DNA from: JAWKIW01 sp046331175
GTDB lineage: Bacteria > Actinomycetota > Acidimicrobiia > Acidimicrobiales > Acidimicrobilacustridaceae
NCBI GenBank assembly: GCA_046331175.1
Contig: JAXLRI010000014.1
Span: 1-64,000, forward strand
Reading direction: 5' to 3'
Length of the DNA: 64,000 nt
Position 1 is the first letter of the stretch. Every line of letters begins with the position of its first letter. Under the pieces are notes generated by a model. The model had not been told where the DNA came from. It worked only from the letters and a program-made list of their open reading frames with translations, and did no database searches. Below, piece after piece: positions 35,703 to 44,615 of the stretch. A program made the position numbers and the translations under genes.

Positions 35703-35765
35703 CGGGCCCACGCTAGTTCCCCCGACGGCGGCGTTCCGGGGCGCGCCGCGGCCCTCAGCGTCCTC

Positions 35766-37218
35766 TCAGGTGCGCGCTTCGGCGCCCGCGTCGACGGCGT
35801 CGATCCGCGACCAGAGGGTCGCCTGCACCTCGTCGAGGCGAGCCGCGGTGGTGGCCCCGACGTTCACCCGGATGACCGGCTCGGTGTTCGAGGCCCGGAC
35901 GTTGCACCACCAGTCGTCCCCATCGACGGACAGGCCGTCGAGGTGCTCGACGGTGGCGCCGTCGGCCACGTAGGCCGCCTCCGTGCTCGACGGTGGCGCC
36001 GTCGGCCACGTAGGCCGCCTCGAGCGCCGCCAGCACCACCGCCCGGTCGGCCACCTCGCGGTTCGTCTCGGGCGCCGTCGGGTACACGTCGAAGGGCGAG
36101 CGCAGGGCGGACAGCGGCCGGTCGGCGGCGGCCACCAGGTTCACCAGCTCGATCAGCGACCGCAGGCCCGAGTCGGTGACGTGCAGGTCGCGGTAGTAGT
36201 AGTGGCCGGACAGCTCGGCGGCGAAGACGGCGTCGGCCGCCCGCATGGCCGGCTTGATGATGGCGTGCCCCACCCTCGTGCGCTGCGGGACGCCGCCGTG
36301 GGCGGCGATGACCTCGGGCAGCGCCCGTGACGCCCGCAGGTCGTACAGCACGGTCGCGCCGGGGGCGCCCTCGAGCATGCGCAGCGCGAGCAGCCCGCCG
36401 AGCGTCCCCGGACCGAGGCGGGCGCCGGTCTCGTCGACGGCCACCAGCCGGTCGGCGTCGCCGTCGTAGGCCACGCCGAGGTCGAGGCCCTGCTCGACCA
36501 CCAGCGCCGACAGCGCGACGGTGGCGTCCTCGTCGAGGGGGTTGCCCGAGTGGGCGGGGAACCGGCCGTCGGGCGTCGTGTTGAGGAACCACACCTCGAG
36601 CCCGCCGCCGGCGGTCGGGTCGACCGGCGACAGCAGCCGCTCGGTGTCCACCCCGCCCACGCCGCACGACGCGTCCACCGCGATGCGGAGGGGTCGGGAC
36701 GGGGACAGGTGCCGCCGCAGGGCGGCGACGTACACCTCGAGCCGGTCGATGCGGCCGGTGACCTCGTCGGTGGGCGACGCCGGGGGCGGGTCGCCATCGG
36801 CCAGGGCCCGGCGCACGGCGGCCTGGATCTCGGGCAGGCCGTCCTCCACCGACAGCGGCTTGGCGTCGGCACGGCACAGCTTCATGCCGTTGTGCTCGGG
36901 CGGCAGGTGGCTGGCGGTGACGGTGACCGAGCCGTCGAAGCCCTCCTCGGCCCCGACCCAGTAGGTCATGGGCGTGGTGGCCGGCCCGAGGTGCACCACG
37001 TGGTGGCCGCCCTCGCGCAGCCCGATGCTCACCGCCTCGGCCAGCGCCGGCGAGGTGAGCCGGGCGTCGTGGCCGACGAGGTAGCGCCCCGGGCGGTCGG
37101 GCGTGAGGTGGTCGCCGTAGGCGCGGGCGATGCGGCGCGCCGTCGGTGAGTCGAGGTTCTGGCCCACGACGCCTCGGATGTCGTAGGCGCCGAAGATCTC
37201 GTCGAGGTGGTCGGTCAT
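35766..37218 (-). pseudogene. Phosphomannomutase/phosphoglucomutase, frameshifted near the 3' end
   Basis: The enzyme would interconvert hexose 6- and 1-phosphates for polysaccharide or glycan precursors. The first ~415 residues are intact. The phospho-serine loop is VTASHLPPEHNGMKL, the metal loop is AYDGDADRLVAV and the sugar-binding loop is AELSGHYYYRD. At 35943-36021 a 39-base segment is present twice (period 40), which shifts the frame. The main frame then reads 70 nonsense residues to 35755, while the true ending, with the phosphate-binding loop VRASNTEPVIRV, continues in another frame to 35766. Removing one copy restores a full-length protein. It is either a fresh inactivating mutation, a reversible phase switch or an assembly error. 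Confidence 0.88.
35943..36021. repeat. Direct 39-base duplication disrupting the phosphomannomutase gene
   Basis: Identical copies at 35943-35981 and 35983-36021 separated by one C, giving a period of 40. As 40 is not a multiple of three, the duplication shifts the reading frame of the gene around it. Confidence 0.95.
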
Positions 37219-37389
37219 GGCGGAGCTCCTCAGGTCGTCGGCGCGGGCCGGACGGTAGCCCGGTGCGGCTGGCGCGACCGCGGGTCGAGCCCGCGTCGGC
37301 GGCGAGTTCGCCCGGTGTTCGTCAGGAGTTCACCCATCGCGGCGCGGCGCGCCACCAGGTCTTGACCGAGGTGTGGTCGGCTCGAACCG

Positions 37390-37707
37390 GTGGGATCCGA
37401 CCACGCTGCCGCCGACCTGGTCGGACCCGGAGCCGGCGACCGACGGTCGGTCGTCGCCTGGGGCCACGACGACGACCTGCAGGTGGTGTGGCTGCGCCTC
37501 GACCGGCTCCCCGACGCGGCATGGGCCCGCGCCTTCGACCAGGAGTGCGCCGCGGTCGGGGGCCCGTTCGTCCGCCACCACCAGCACCTCCTCGGCACCT
37601 CCACCGCCGAGGCCAGCCGTCGCCTCGCCAAGCTGGCGCGGCGGTTGGTGGGCGCGACCAACGGGCGGATCACCCGGACGGTCGACGCCGAGGCCGTGGC
37701 GTCCTGA
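37390..37707 (+). CDS. Hypothetical small cytoplasmic protein
   Basis: A 105-residue frame with strong GC bias at the third codon position, which supports coding on this strand over the competing frames. It has no signal peptide or membrane helix. Segments such as DDLQVVWLRLDRLPDAAWARAF and STAEASRRLAKLARRLVGATN look like a mixed alpha/beta domain. I do not recognise it. It starts with GTG, is divergent from the broken phosphomannomutase gene and convergent with the antiporter gene. The start is uncertain. Confidence 0.55.
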   Translation: MGSDHAAADLVGPGAGDRRSVVAWGHDDDLQVVWLRLDRLPDAAWARAFDQECAAVGGPFVRHHQHLLGTSTAEASRRLAKLARRLVGATNGRITRTVDAEAVAS

Positions 37708-37730
37708 CGGCGCGGCGTCAGGGACCGGCG

Positions 37731-38915
37731 TCAGGGACCGACGACGGGGGCCGGCAGGAGGCGGGCGGGGATGGCGCGGGCGGCGACGGTCGAGCGGCTG
37801 GCGAGGATGGGGCTGGCCACGGCCAGCACCAGGACGTACAGCGCGGTGAAGGGGGTGAGCCGCTCGTCGAGGCCGGCCTCCATGGCGAGGGCCACCAGGA
37901 TGAGGGCGAACTCGCCCCGGGCCAGCACCGAGCAGGCGATGTTGGCGGCCGCCTGCCGGTCGAGGCCGTTGAGGCGGGCGGCGACCACGCCGGCCACCAG
38001 CGCCAGCACCACCGACATCGCGATGGCGACCAGGGCCGGCCCCAGCACCCCGCCGATGGCCCCGGGGTCGATCGACAGCCCGAAGGCGAAGAAGAAGATG
38101 GCGGCGAAGGCGTCGCGCAGGGGCAGCACGAGCCGCTCGACGCGCCGGGCGACGGTGGTGCCGGCGATGACCAGCCCGGCCATGAAGGCACCGATGGCGT
38201 CGGACACGCCGAGCTGGTAGGCGACGCCGGCGACGAGCAGGGCGAAGCCGACGAAGAGCACGACGAGCAGCTCGTCGTCGCGCGCGGCGATCAGCCGGCC
38301 CACGACCGGCGCGCCGAAGCGGGCGACCAGGCCGAGGGCGACGAGGAAGGCGAGGGCCCGCACGAAGAGGAGCACGGCGTCGCCCGTGCTGTCGGCGGCG
38401 CTGAGCACTGGAGCCAGGGCGGCGAGGTAGAGCGCGAGGAAGAGGTCCTCGATGACGATGATGCCGAGGATCAGCCGGGTCTCGGGGTTGGCCAGCCGTC
38501 GCAGCTCGACCAGCAGCTTGGTGACGATGGCCGACGACGAGATGCCGGTGACGCCAGCGATGACGAACGCCTCCTTGGTGCCCCACCCGATGGCCAGGCC
38601 GAGCAGGAGGCCCGCGCCCACGTTCAGCCCGAGGTACACGCCGGCGGTGGCCAGCAGGCGACGACCGCCGCTGGTGAGGTCCTCCACCGAGAACTCGACC
38701 CCGAGGTAGAAGAGCAGGAAGATCAGGCCGAAGGCGGCCAGCAGCTCGATGTCCTCGGGGTGGTCGAACAGCACCGGACCCGGCGTGTTGGGACCGACGA
38801 GCATGCCGGCGAGCATGAACAGCGGGATGGTGGGCAGGCCGATGCGGCGACCGCCCCGGGCGAGGATGCCGGCCAGCAGGAACGCCAGGCCCAGCACGAT
38901 CAGCTCGTGGCCCAT
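37731..38915 (-). CDS. Cation:proton antiporter, CPA2 family (KhtU/KefB-like)
   Basis: A 394-residue membrane antiporter with about 12-13 helices. Family hallmarks are PLFMLAGMLVGPNTPGPV near the N-terminus, the FYLGVEFSVEDL segment, the discontinuous helix region GVTGISSSAIVTKLL and the ion-site helix ILGIIVIEDLFLALYLAAL with its acidic pair. Such proteins exchange K+ (or Na+) for H+. The start codon shares its A with the stop of the upstream TrkA-C gene (TGATG), the arrangement of KhtT-KhtU. The short C-terminus lacks its own RCK domain, so the upstream protein would gate it. Confidence 0.92.
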   Translation of the reverse strand: MGHELIVLGLAFLLAGILARGGRRIGLPTIPLFMLAGMLVGPNTPGPVLFDHPEDIELLAAFGLIFLLFYLGVEFSVEDLTSGGRRLLATAGVYLGLNVGAGLLLGLAIGWGTKEAFVIAGVTGISSSAIVTKLLVELRRLANPETRLILGIIVIEDLFLALYLAALAPVLSAADSTGDAVLLFVRALAFLVALGLVARFGAPVVGRLIAARDDELLVVLFVGFALLVAGVAYQLGVSDAIGAFMAGLVIAGTTVARRVERLVLPLRDAFAAIFFFAFGLSIDPGAIGGVLGPALVAIAMSVVLALVAGVVAARLNGLDRQAAANIACSVLARGEFALILVALAMEAGLDERLTPFTALYVLVLAVASPILASRSTVAARAIPARLLPAPVVGP

Positions 38916-39463
38916 CAGGTCCCTCCCGACAGCAGGTCGAGCAGGCCGTCCACATCGCCCTGGCGAGCGGCGACGATGAGGTCGTCACCCCGCTCGAGCC
39001 GCAGGTCGGGGTCGGGCGCGACGATCGGCTGCGAGCCGCGCAGCACCGCCACCACGGTCACGCCGGTGCGCTCCCGCAGGGCCAGCTCGGCCAGCGTGCG
39101 CCCCACCGCCACGTCGTCGCGCTCGAGGCGGACCCAGTCGAAGACCAGCCCGCCGAGGACGTCGGCCATCCGGGCGGCCACCGCCGGGTCGATGACGAAG
39201 CGCCCGGTCACGAAGGCGGCCACCGAGGTCGCGGTGGTGGCGTCGACCACGATCGGGCCCGCCGGGCGGGTCGTGCCAGGGTCCGCCGCGGTGCGGCCGG
39301 TGCCGGCCGACCCCCGTCCGTGCAGCTCGACGGTGCCGTCCTGGCGGCGCACGACCTGGACCGGCGCGCCCTCGACGTCGGTGACGTCGAGGCGCTCCCC
39401 GACCCCGGGCAGGCGCACCGCCCCCACGGGTCGGCGTTCGGCGGCGGCGCGCAGGCGGGCCAT
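38915..39463 (-). CDS. RCK_C/TrkA-C domain regulator of the antiporter (KhtT-like)
   Basis: A 182-residue cytoplasmic protein. The C-terminal ~75 residues are a TrkA-C (RCK_C) ligand-binding domain: VGRTLAELALRERTGVTVVAVLRG then IVAPDPDLRLERGDDLIVAARQGDV. The N-terminal ~100 residues are less conserved, as in KhtT. It overlaps the antiporter start and should form the regulatory subunit of the transporter, sensing pH, K+ or a nucleotide such as c-di-AMP; that ligand is only known from relatives. The ATG at 39463 is the first start of the operon. Confidence 0.86.
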   Translation of the reverse strand: MARLRAAAERRPVGAVRLPGVGERLDVTDVEGAPVQVVRRQDGTVELHGRGSAGTGRTAADPGTTRPAGPIVVDATTATSVAAFVTGRFVIDPAVAARMADVLGGLVFDWVRLERDDVAVGRTLAELALRERTGVTVVAVLRGSQPIVAPDPDLRLERGDDLIVAARQGDVDGLLDLLSGGT

Positions 39464-39674
39464 GGATCGGTCCTCCGGGTGGGCTGGGAGCTGGTCGGGC
39501 CGCCGACGCCGGTGAGAGCCCGGCTGCTCGCAGGGTACGGGATGGGCGCCGGCCGTGACCCGCGGGGCCCGTCCCGGATCACCGGAATCCTGGATCGCTG
39601 GTCGGACCCACCCGAGGACCCGCCGGGCGCGGCCGGCGCGCGGAGCGCACACGGGCCCGACGGACCGGCCGCGG

Positions 39675-40808
39675 TCAGCCCGTGGCCTCGCTCCACCCGG
39701 CGGCGTCGATCCCGCAGCGGGCCCGGGCCCGGGCCGTGGCGTCGAGGTCGACCGGCCCGGCCTCCTCGTCGTCGCGTCGGGCGGTCGCCGGGTCGCGCAG
39801 GACCACGGCCGACTGGGGCACCAGGAGCAGCTGGTCGGGGATCGGGAGGAGGAGGTCGGCGGTGGCGGGCGCACCGGTCGCCTCGCCGGTGGTGGGGTCG
39901 ACGGGGACGACCTCGACGCGCAGGCCGTGGCGCACGCCTGCCTGCCGACCGCTCGGCCCGGCCGCCGTGACCCGCCCGACCGCCCCACCCAGGCCGAGCG
40001 ACCGGCGGGCCCGATCCAGCTCGGCCGGCCCGGGCAGCGAGACGGCCCACGCCCGGACCGCGCCCGGGGCGTCGACGACCACCCGCCGCTCGTCGGCCGG
40101 GTCGACCCGCACGGCGACCTCGCCGCCACGCGCCACCGCGGCGATCCCGAGCACGCCGAACCGGTCGCTGACGGTCACCGCCCGGCCGGCGCCGACCAGC
40201 CACAGGCCCAGCGTCGTGCTGTGGACCGTGCGGTGCTCGGACGACATGACGTCGACGCACCCGACGATCGCCCGATCGGCGACCGGCTCGTCGATCCGCC
40301 GGTCGTCGGCGTCGGTGAACACGGCGTCGACCCGACCGCAGTCGACGTCGGGCAGCGACGAGCGGCCCGTCACCCGGTCCCGGGTCGCGCCCGGCAGCAG
40401 CGACGCCCGGGCAGGTCCGTCCGGATCGGCCGGGTCGACGAGGACGTCGACCAGCGAGCCGGGGGCCACCCACCGCAACACCGACAGGTCGACGTCGGTG
40501 GTGCACGTCGCCGGGGTGGGCGGACCGTCGACCGCCTCGAGGAGCAGGTCGACGGTGCAGCGGTGGACGACCACGCCCCGGCTCATGCCCTCCTGGCGCA
40601 GGCCGGCCACCACGGCGCGGGTGGCGAGGGCACCGGTCGGCGCGGCCGCCACCACGTCCTCGTCGACGTCGTGGTCGGGGTCACCGGTGGACGAGGCCCG
40701 GCGAGGCGCCCGAACCTGCCACACCAACGCCGAGATCACACCCACCACCACCACGACCAGCAGCGTCAGGATCCTCGCCACCGCCGCACGGTAGTGCGGG
40801 CGGGCCAC
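39675..40808 (-). CDS. Hypothetical membrane-anchored extracytoplasmic protein
   Basis: A 377-residue protein with one N-terminal transmembrane helix (ARILTLLVVVVVGVISALVW) and a large Val/Asp/Arg-rich domain, probably outside the membrane. The repeated short strand patterns (VDVLVDPADPDGPAR, VAVRVDPADERRVVVD, LRVEVVPVDPTTGEATG) suggest tandem beta-sandwich or SAF-like modules. Five or more Cys could form disulfides. A family is not recognised. Start is GTG at 40808, with another GTG some 27 bases downstream. The 211-base gap to the KhtT-like gene holds nothing I can identify. Confidence 0.68.
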   Translation of the reverse strand: MARPHYRAAVARILTLLVVVVVGVISALVWQVRAPRRASSTGDPDHDVDEDVVAAAPTGALATRAVVAGLRQEGMSRGVVVHRCTVDLLLEAVDGPPTPATCTTDVDLSVLRWVAPGSLVDVLVDPADPDGPARASLLPGATRDRVTGRSSLPDVDCGRVDAVFTDADDRRIDEPVADRAIVGCVDVMSSEHRTVHSTTLGLWLVGAGRAVTVSDRFGVLGIAAVARGGEVAVRVDPADERRVVVDAPGAVRAWAVSLPGPAELDRARRSLGLGGAVGRVTAAGPSGRQAGVRHGLRVEVVPVDPTTGEATGAPATADLLLPIPDQLLLVPQSAVVLRDPATARRDDEEAGPVDLDATARARARCGIDAAGWSEATG

Positions 40809-40876
40809 CCACCCACCGAGCCGCCGGACGGCGGCATGGCCGACCGCGGCTGACCCTGGCGGCCCACCGACCCGGG

Positions 40877-40908
40877 CGACCCGCCGACCCGCCGACCCGC
40901 CGACCCGA
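40877..40908. repeat. Octamer tandem repeat upstream of the ketosynthase gene
   Basis: Nearly four copies of CGACCCGC in the 235-base gap between the divergent hypothetical and ketosynthase genes. The rest of the gap shows no gene, hairpin or clear promoter. Confidence 0.75.
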
Positions 40909-41043
40909 CGTCGTCGTCACGAGCTGACGCGGTGTCGTCATCGACCGGCGGCGGATCCCATGACCGCGGGACGATCGGCCCTCCCCGTCGCGACCGGCGG
41001 CGGGGGACGATGGAGCCCAGGCATCCACGAACGAGGTGACGCC

Positions 41044-42225
41044 ATGGCCGGGACGCACGGATCGGTTGGGATCGTCGGGGTCGGGGCGGTGACGGCGTAC
41101 GGCTGGGGGGTGCCGGCGCTCTGGGAGGGCCTGCGCTCGGGACGATCATCGGCCGGTCACATCGAGTTCGACGACTTCCGCGGCCTGGCCGCCATGATCC
41201 CCGAGGGCGGTGACCCTGAGGACTCGTGCACCTTGTTCGGCCGCTCCCTCTACGGTTCGGGCCGGGAGGCCATCGCCGACGCGCGGGGCCGCGGGTGGGA
41301 GCCGGGCGATCGGGTCGGGCTCCTGCTGTGCACCTCGCTCGGCGAGGTGCAGGGCTGGCGTGACCTCTACTTCGAGCACCAGGGGCGCATGCGCCGCCGC
41401 CACTACCTGCAGCTGCTCCCGTCGACCGCCCCGTCGATGCTGATGGCCGAGTTCGGCTTCACCGGACCGTCGCTCAACGTCGGGGCCGCCTGCGCGTCCG
41501 GCACGCTCGGGGTCGTGCTCGCCCGACAGTGGATCCTCAGCGGCTTCGCGACCGACGTCGTCGTCAGCGGTACGGACCTGTCGGTCACGCCCGAGAACGC
41601 GTGGAACTTCGAGGCGCTCGGCGTGCTGGCGCTCGACGGCGAGCCCGAGCAGGCCTGCCGTCCGTTCCAGGAGGGCAGCCAGGGGTTCATCGCCGGCGAG
41701 GCATCGGCCGCGGTGGTGGTGACGGCCGGGCGAGGAGACGGCGCCTACGCCCAGGTGCTCGGCGGGGCCCTCACCCACGATGCCTTCCACCCGATCGCCA
41801 TCAAGCCCGACGGGATCCAGGTGGCGGCAGCCTGGTCGTCGGCCATCGAGGAGGCGGGCCTCGAGCCGGACGACATCGCCTACGTGAACGCCCACGGCAG
41901 CGGCACGACGTTGAACGACACCGTGGAGGCCGGCGTCGCCGACGCCCTGTTCCCGCCGACGACCGAGCTGTACTCGACGAAGATGCTCACCGGCCACGGC
42001 CTCGGTGCCGGTGGGGCGCTGGAGACGGCGATCGCCGCGCTCGCCTACGAGCGGGGCGAGATCCCGGCCGCGCCGCTGGTGGCGAAGGCCCATCCCCGAG
42101 CCCTCGACGGCGTGACGCGACGCCGGCCCGGGCCCACGCTCAAGTCGTCGATCGGCATGGGGGGCTACAACGCCGCGCTGGTCCTCGACGAGCCCAGGGA
42201 GACGGGGCTCGCCCTCGGCGGGTGA
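41044..42225 (+). CDS. Beta-ketoacyl synthase (FabF/KAS II-like)
   Basis: A 393-residue condensing enzyme. The nucleophilic Cys lies in VGAACASGTLGV, the two catalytic His in VNAHGSGTTLND and KMLTGHGLGAGGALE, and the conserved KSSIGMGGYNAALVL replaces the usual K-S-x-F-G-F-G-G ending. It has no acyl carrier protein, malonyl transferase or ketoreductase beside it, so it is more likely a stand-alone or secondary KAS than part of a polyketide cluster. A GAGGTGA site precedes the ATG at 41044; an upstream in-frame ATG at 40960 adds a low-complexity N-terminus and is rejected. Confidence 0.9.
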   Translation: MAGTHGSVGIVGVGAVTAYGWGVPALWEGLRSGRSSAGHIEFDDFRGLAAMIPEGGDPEDSCTLFGRSLYGSGREAIADARGRGWEPGDRVGLLLCTSLGEVQGWRDLYFEHQGRMRRRHYLQLLPSTAPSMLMAEFGFTGPSLNVGAACASGTLGVVLARQWILSGFATDVVVSGTDLSVTPENAWNFEALGVLALDGEPEQACRPFQEGSQGFIAGEASAAVVVTAGRGDGAYAQVLGGALTHDAFHPIAIKPDGIQVAAAWSSAIEEAGLEPDDIAYVNAHGSGTTLNDTVEAGVADALFPPTTELYSTKMLTGHGLGAGGALETAIAALAYERGEIPAAPLVAKAHPRALDGVTRRRPGPTLKSSIGMGGYNAALVLDEPRETGLALGG

Positions 42226-42229
42226 GACG

Positions 42230-42829
42230 TCAGGCGTCGAGGCCGTCGATGGGGGCGAGCACCCGCACGCTGAGGCCGGCGATGAAGGCCCGCACGCGCT
42301 CGCGCTCGTCGGGCTCGACCCCGAGCTGGAGGTCGACGAAGTCCTCGAGCACGGCCCACGCCAGCTGGAGGGCGGTGCTGGCCGCGGTGCGGGCCTTGAG
42401 CTCGGTGGACGGCCGGTCGTCCCCCTCGGCCGCGGCCAGCGCGTCGAGCGCCCGCCGCGGGACCGACAGGCCCTCGTCGACCTCGATGGCCGCCAGGTCG
42501 AGGCGGCCATCGAGCAGCAGCCGCAGGACCGCCCGCCAGTAGCCGTCGTCGTCCTCGAGGCTGAGCGGTGGGGGCAGGGGACCCCCGAGGGCGCGGGCGG
42601 TGGCGTTGTCGAGGTGCTCGACCGCCAGCTCGCGGACCGCGGCGGCCACCAGGGCGTCCTTGGAGCCGAAGTAGTGGTGGATCTGGCCGTGGTTGACCCC
42701 GGCGCGGGTGGCGATCTCGCGCACGCCGACGGCGGGGCCGCGCTCGGCGAGCAGCTCGGCGGTGGCCTCGACGAGGGCGGCCTCGACCGCCTGGCGGCCC
42801 TTGGGCTCACCGGTGGAGGTGGGGGGCAT
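42230..42829 (-). CDS. TetR/AcrR-family transcriptional regulator
   Basis: A 199-residue repressor. Its HTH is AATAELLAERGP-type: AVEAALVEATAELLAERG, then VGVREIATRAGVNHGQIHHYFGSKDALV (residues ~14-62, written in two parts). The C-terminal helices are unassigned. It is divergent from the catabolic operon beginning at 42899, with a perfect 14-base palindrome between them, so it is the likely local repressor, released by a pathway substrate. The stop is 5 bases from the convergent ketosynthase stop. Confidence 0.9.
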   Translation of the reverse strand: MPPTSTGEPKGRQAVEAALVEATAELLAERGPAVGVREIATRAGVNHGQIHHYFGSKDALVAAAVRELAVEHLDNATARALGGPLPPPLSLEDDDGYWRAVLRLLLDGRLDLAAIEVDEGLSVPRRALDALAAAEGDDRPSTELKARTAASTALQLAWAVLEDFVDLQLGVEPDERERVRAFIAGLSVRVLAPIDGLDA

Positions 42830-42851
42830 GACGAGCAACCTACACGCCCGA

Positions 42852-42865
42852 CTAGGAATTCCTAG
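42852..42865. promoter_or_regulatory. Perfect palindrome in the TetR/catabolic operon promoter
   Basis: CTAGGAATTCCTAG, an AT-rich 14-base palindrome in a very GC-rich region, midway between the divergent genes. It overlaps the -35 element of the rightward promoter, the right position for repression. A related CTAG-N8-CTAG follows at once. Confidence 0.66.
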
Positions 42866-42891
42866 ACAAGTGACTAGACAGGGCGTAGGTT
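42863..42891 (+). promoter_or_regulatory. Promoter of the catabolic operon
   Basis: TAGACA at 42863-42868 and TAGGTT at 42886-42891, spaced by 17 bases, are good matches to vegetative -35 and -10 elements. The ATG at 42899 is 8 bases past the -10, so the transcript is probably leaderless. Confidence 0.55.
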
Positions 42892-42898
42892 GCCCGCC

Positions 42899-43834
42899 AT
42901 GGCCCTCACCGACCTCGTCGACCTCGAGCTCGCCGTGCCTGCCCCCGAGGCGCTGGCCGCCTTCTGGGAGCGGCGCGGCCTGCGGCGCACCGACGCCACC
43001 ACGCTCGGCACGCCCGCGCGCCCGTCCCAGCTGCGCCTCCGAGAGGGGGCCTACCGCCACGTCAGCGAGCTGCGCCTGGCCTGCGACGACGAGGCCGACC
43101 TGCCCGCCATCGCCGAGCGGCTCGCCCGCCTGGGCGTCGAGGCGGTGGTCGGCGACGGCTGGCTGCGCACCGCCGATCCGCTCGGCGACCACGACGTGGT
43201 CGTCGAGGTGGCTGCGCCGGCGCCGCCGGCCGCGGCCGCGGCCGCGCCGGCGAACCGGCCCGATCGCCACGACCGCGTCGACCGGCGAGCACCCGCCTGC
43301 ACGGGGAGCGCTCCCCCGCCGCGCCGGCTGGGCCACGTCGTGTTCGGCACCCCCGACGTCGCGGCCAGCGCGGCCTTCTACCGGGACGGCCTCGGCTTCC
43401 GCACGTCCGACGTGGTCGGCGGGGGCATCGCCCACTTCCTGCGGTGCTCACCCGACCACCACAACCTGCTCCTGTCGCCAGCGCCGATCCCGGTGATGAA
43501 CCACTACGCGTTCGAGGTCGACGACGTGGACGCCATCGGGCTCACCGGGGCCGCCGTGCTCGCCGAGGGGGGCCGCAGCGTCGCCGGGGTCGGCCGCCAC
43601 GTGGTGGGCGCCAACCTGTTCTGGTACCTGCTCGACCCCGCCGGCGGCATGTTCGAGCTGTTCGCCGACATGGACCGCATCGTCGACGACGAGGCCTGGG
43701 AGCGCGAGCAGCGCCGCGACGACTGGGACCCGTTCGGCGTGGCGGCCTGGGTGCCGGGCGAGCCCGCCCCCGACTTCTGGATGCCCGTCGACCTCGACGA
43801 GCTGGTGGCGGCCCGGGCCGCGGTGGGGCGCTGA
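42899..43834 (+). CDS. VOC-family extradiol dioxygenase-like protein
   Basis: A 311-residue protein with two glyoxalase/VOC modules joined by an Ala/Pro-rich linker (~residues 105-145), as in type I extradiol dioxygenases that open catechol rings. In the C-terminal module the likely metal ligands are His in RLGHVVFGTPD, His in PVMNHYAFEVDD and Glu in GGMFELFADMDRI. The N-terminal module is degenerate and has no metal site, again as in the family. It begins an operon with an SDR and an FAD hydroxylase. The ATG at 42899 fits the -10 position; a TTG at 42890 is less likely. Confidence 0.85.
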   Translation: MALTDLVDLELAVPAPEALAAFWERRGLRRTDATTLGTPARPSQLRLREGAYRHVSELRLACDDEADLPAIAERLARLGVEAVVGDGWLRTADPLGDHDVVVEVAAPAPPAAAAAAPANRPDRHDRVDRRAPACTGSAPPPRRLGHVVFGTPDVAASAAFYRDGLGFRTSDVVGGGIAHFLRCSPDHHNLLLSPAPIPVMNHYAFEVDDVDAIGLTGAAVLAEGGRSVAGVGRHVVGANLFWYLLDPAGGMFELFADMDRIVDDEAWEREQRRDDWDPFGVAAWVPGEPAPDFWMPVDLDELVAARAAVGR

Positions 43835-43835
43835 C

Positions 43836-44615
43836 GTGGACCTCGGGATCGCCGGGCGACGGGCCATCGTCGCCGCATCGAGCCGGGGCCTGGGCCTGGC
43901 CTGCGCCGACGCCCTCGCCGCCGAGGGCGTGCACGTGGTGATCAACGGACGCGATGCCGAGCGGCTCGCGGCGGTGGCCTCGGACTTGGCCGAACGCCAC
44001 GGCGTCGACGTGGTGCCGGTGACCGCCGACCTGGACACCGCCGCGGGGCGTTCGGCGCTGATCGATGCCTGCCCGGAGCCCGACATCTTGGTGACCAACA
44101 ACGCCGGGCCGGCTCCGGCCTCGTTCACCGGGACCGACGCCGACACGTGGGCCGCCGCCCTGACCGCCAACATGCTCGGGCCCATCCACCTGATCCAGTC
44201 GGTGGTGGACGGCATGCGGGCCCGCGGCTTCGGCCGGATCGTGAACATCACGTCGGCGATGGTCACCACGCCCCACCCGCTGATGGTCCCCTCCGTCGGC
44301 GCTCGCGCCGGGCTCACCGGCGCGGTGAAGGCGCTGTCCATCGAGGTCGCCCCCGACGGCGTGACGGTCAACAACCTGCTGCCCGAGCGCATCGACACCG
44401 ACCGCCAGCGCTTCATGGCCGACCTCGCCGTGCAGGCCCGGGGCATCACCATCGACGAGGCCCGCGCCGAGCAGGCGGCGTCGATCGCCGCCCGCCGGCT
44501 GGGCCGCCCCGAGGAGGTGGGCGCCACCTGCGCCTTCCTCTGCTCCGTCCCGGCTGCCTTCCTCAGCGGGCAGAACATCCACCTCGACGGTGGCTCCTAC
44601 GGAGGTCTCGTGTGA
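43836..44615 (+). CDS. Atypical SDR-family protein lacking the Tyr-Lys catalytic pair
   Basis: A 259-residue Rossmann-fold protein. The nucleotide-binding loop is AASSRGLGLA instead of the usual TGxxxGxG. NNAGPAP and NITSAMVTT are present, but the usual Y-x-x-x-K is S-x-x-x-R (VPSVGARAGLTG). The C-terminal FLSGQNIHLDGGSYGG is normal. This matches the BKR-like SDR subgroup known to lack the canonical tetrad, so it may use different chemistry. The GTG start is one base beyond the dioxygenase stop, and its own stop overlaps the next start. Confidence 0.86.
   Translation: MDLGIAGRRAIVAASSRGLGLACADALAAEGVHVVINGRDAERLAAVASDLAERHGVDVVPVTADLDTAAGRSALIDACPEPDILVTNNAGPAPASFTGTDADTWAAALTANMLGPIHLIQSVVDGMRARGFGRIVNITSAMVTTPHPLMVPSVGARAGLTGAVKALSIEVAPDGVTVNNLLPERIDTDRQRFMADLAVQARGITIDEARAEQAASIAARRLGRPEEVGATCAFLCSVPAAFLSGQNIHLDGGSYGGLV

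Noticed and set aside
35755..35942. The C-terminal 60-70 residues of the phosphomannomutase main frame
   Set aside because: They are Arg/Gly-rich nonsense created by the frameshift; the real C-terminus is in the neighbouring frame.
40877..40908. A possible CRISPR-like or iteron array
   Set aside because: The units are only 8 bases, directly adjacent and without spacers, and no replication or cas gene is near, so it is simple-sequence repeat.
40960..41043. An extended N-terminus for the ketosynthase
   Set aside because: The extra residues are low-complexity and a GAGGTGA site directly precedes the ATG at 41044.
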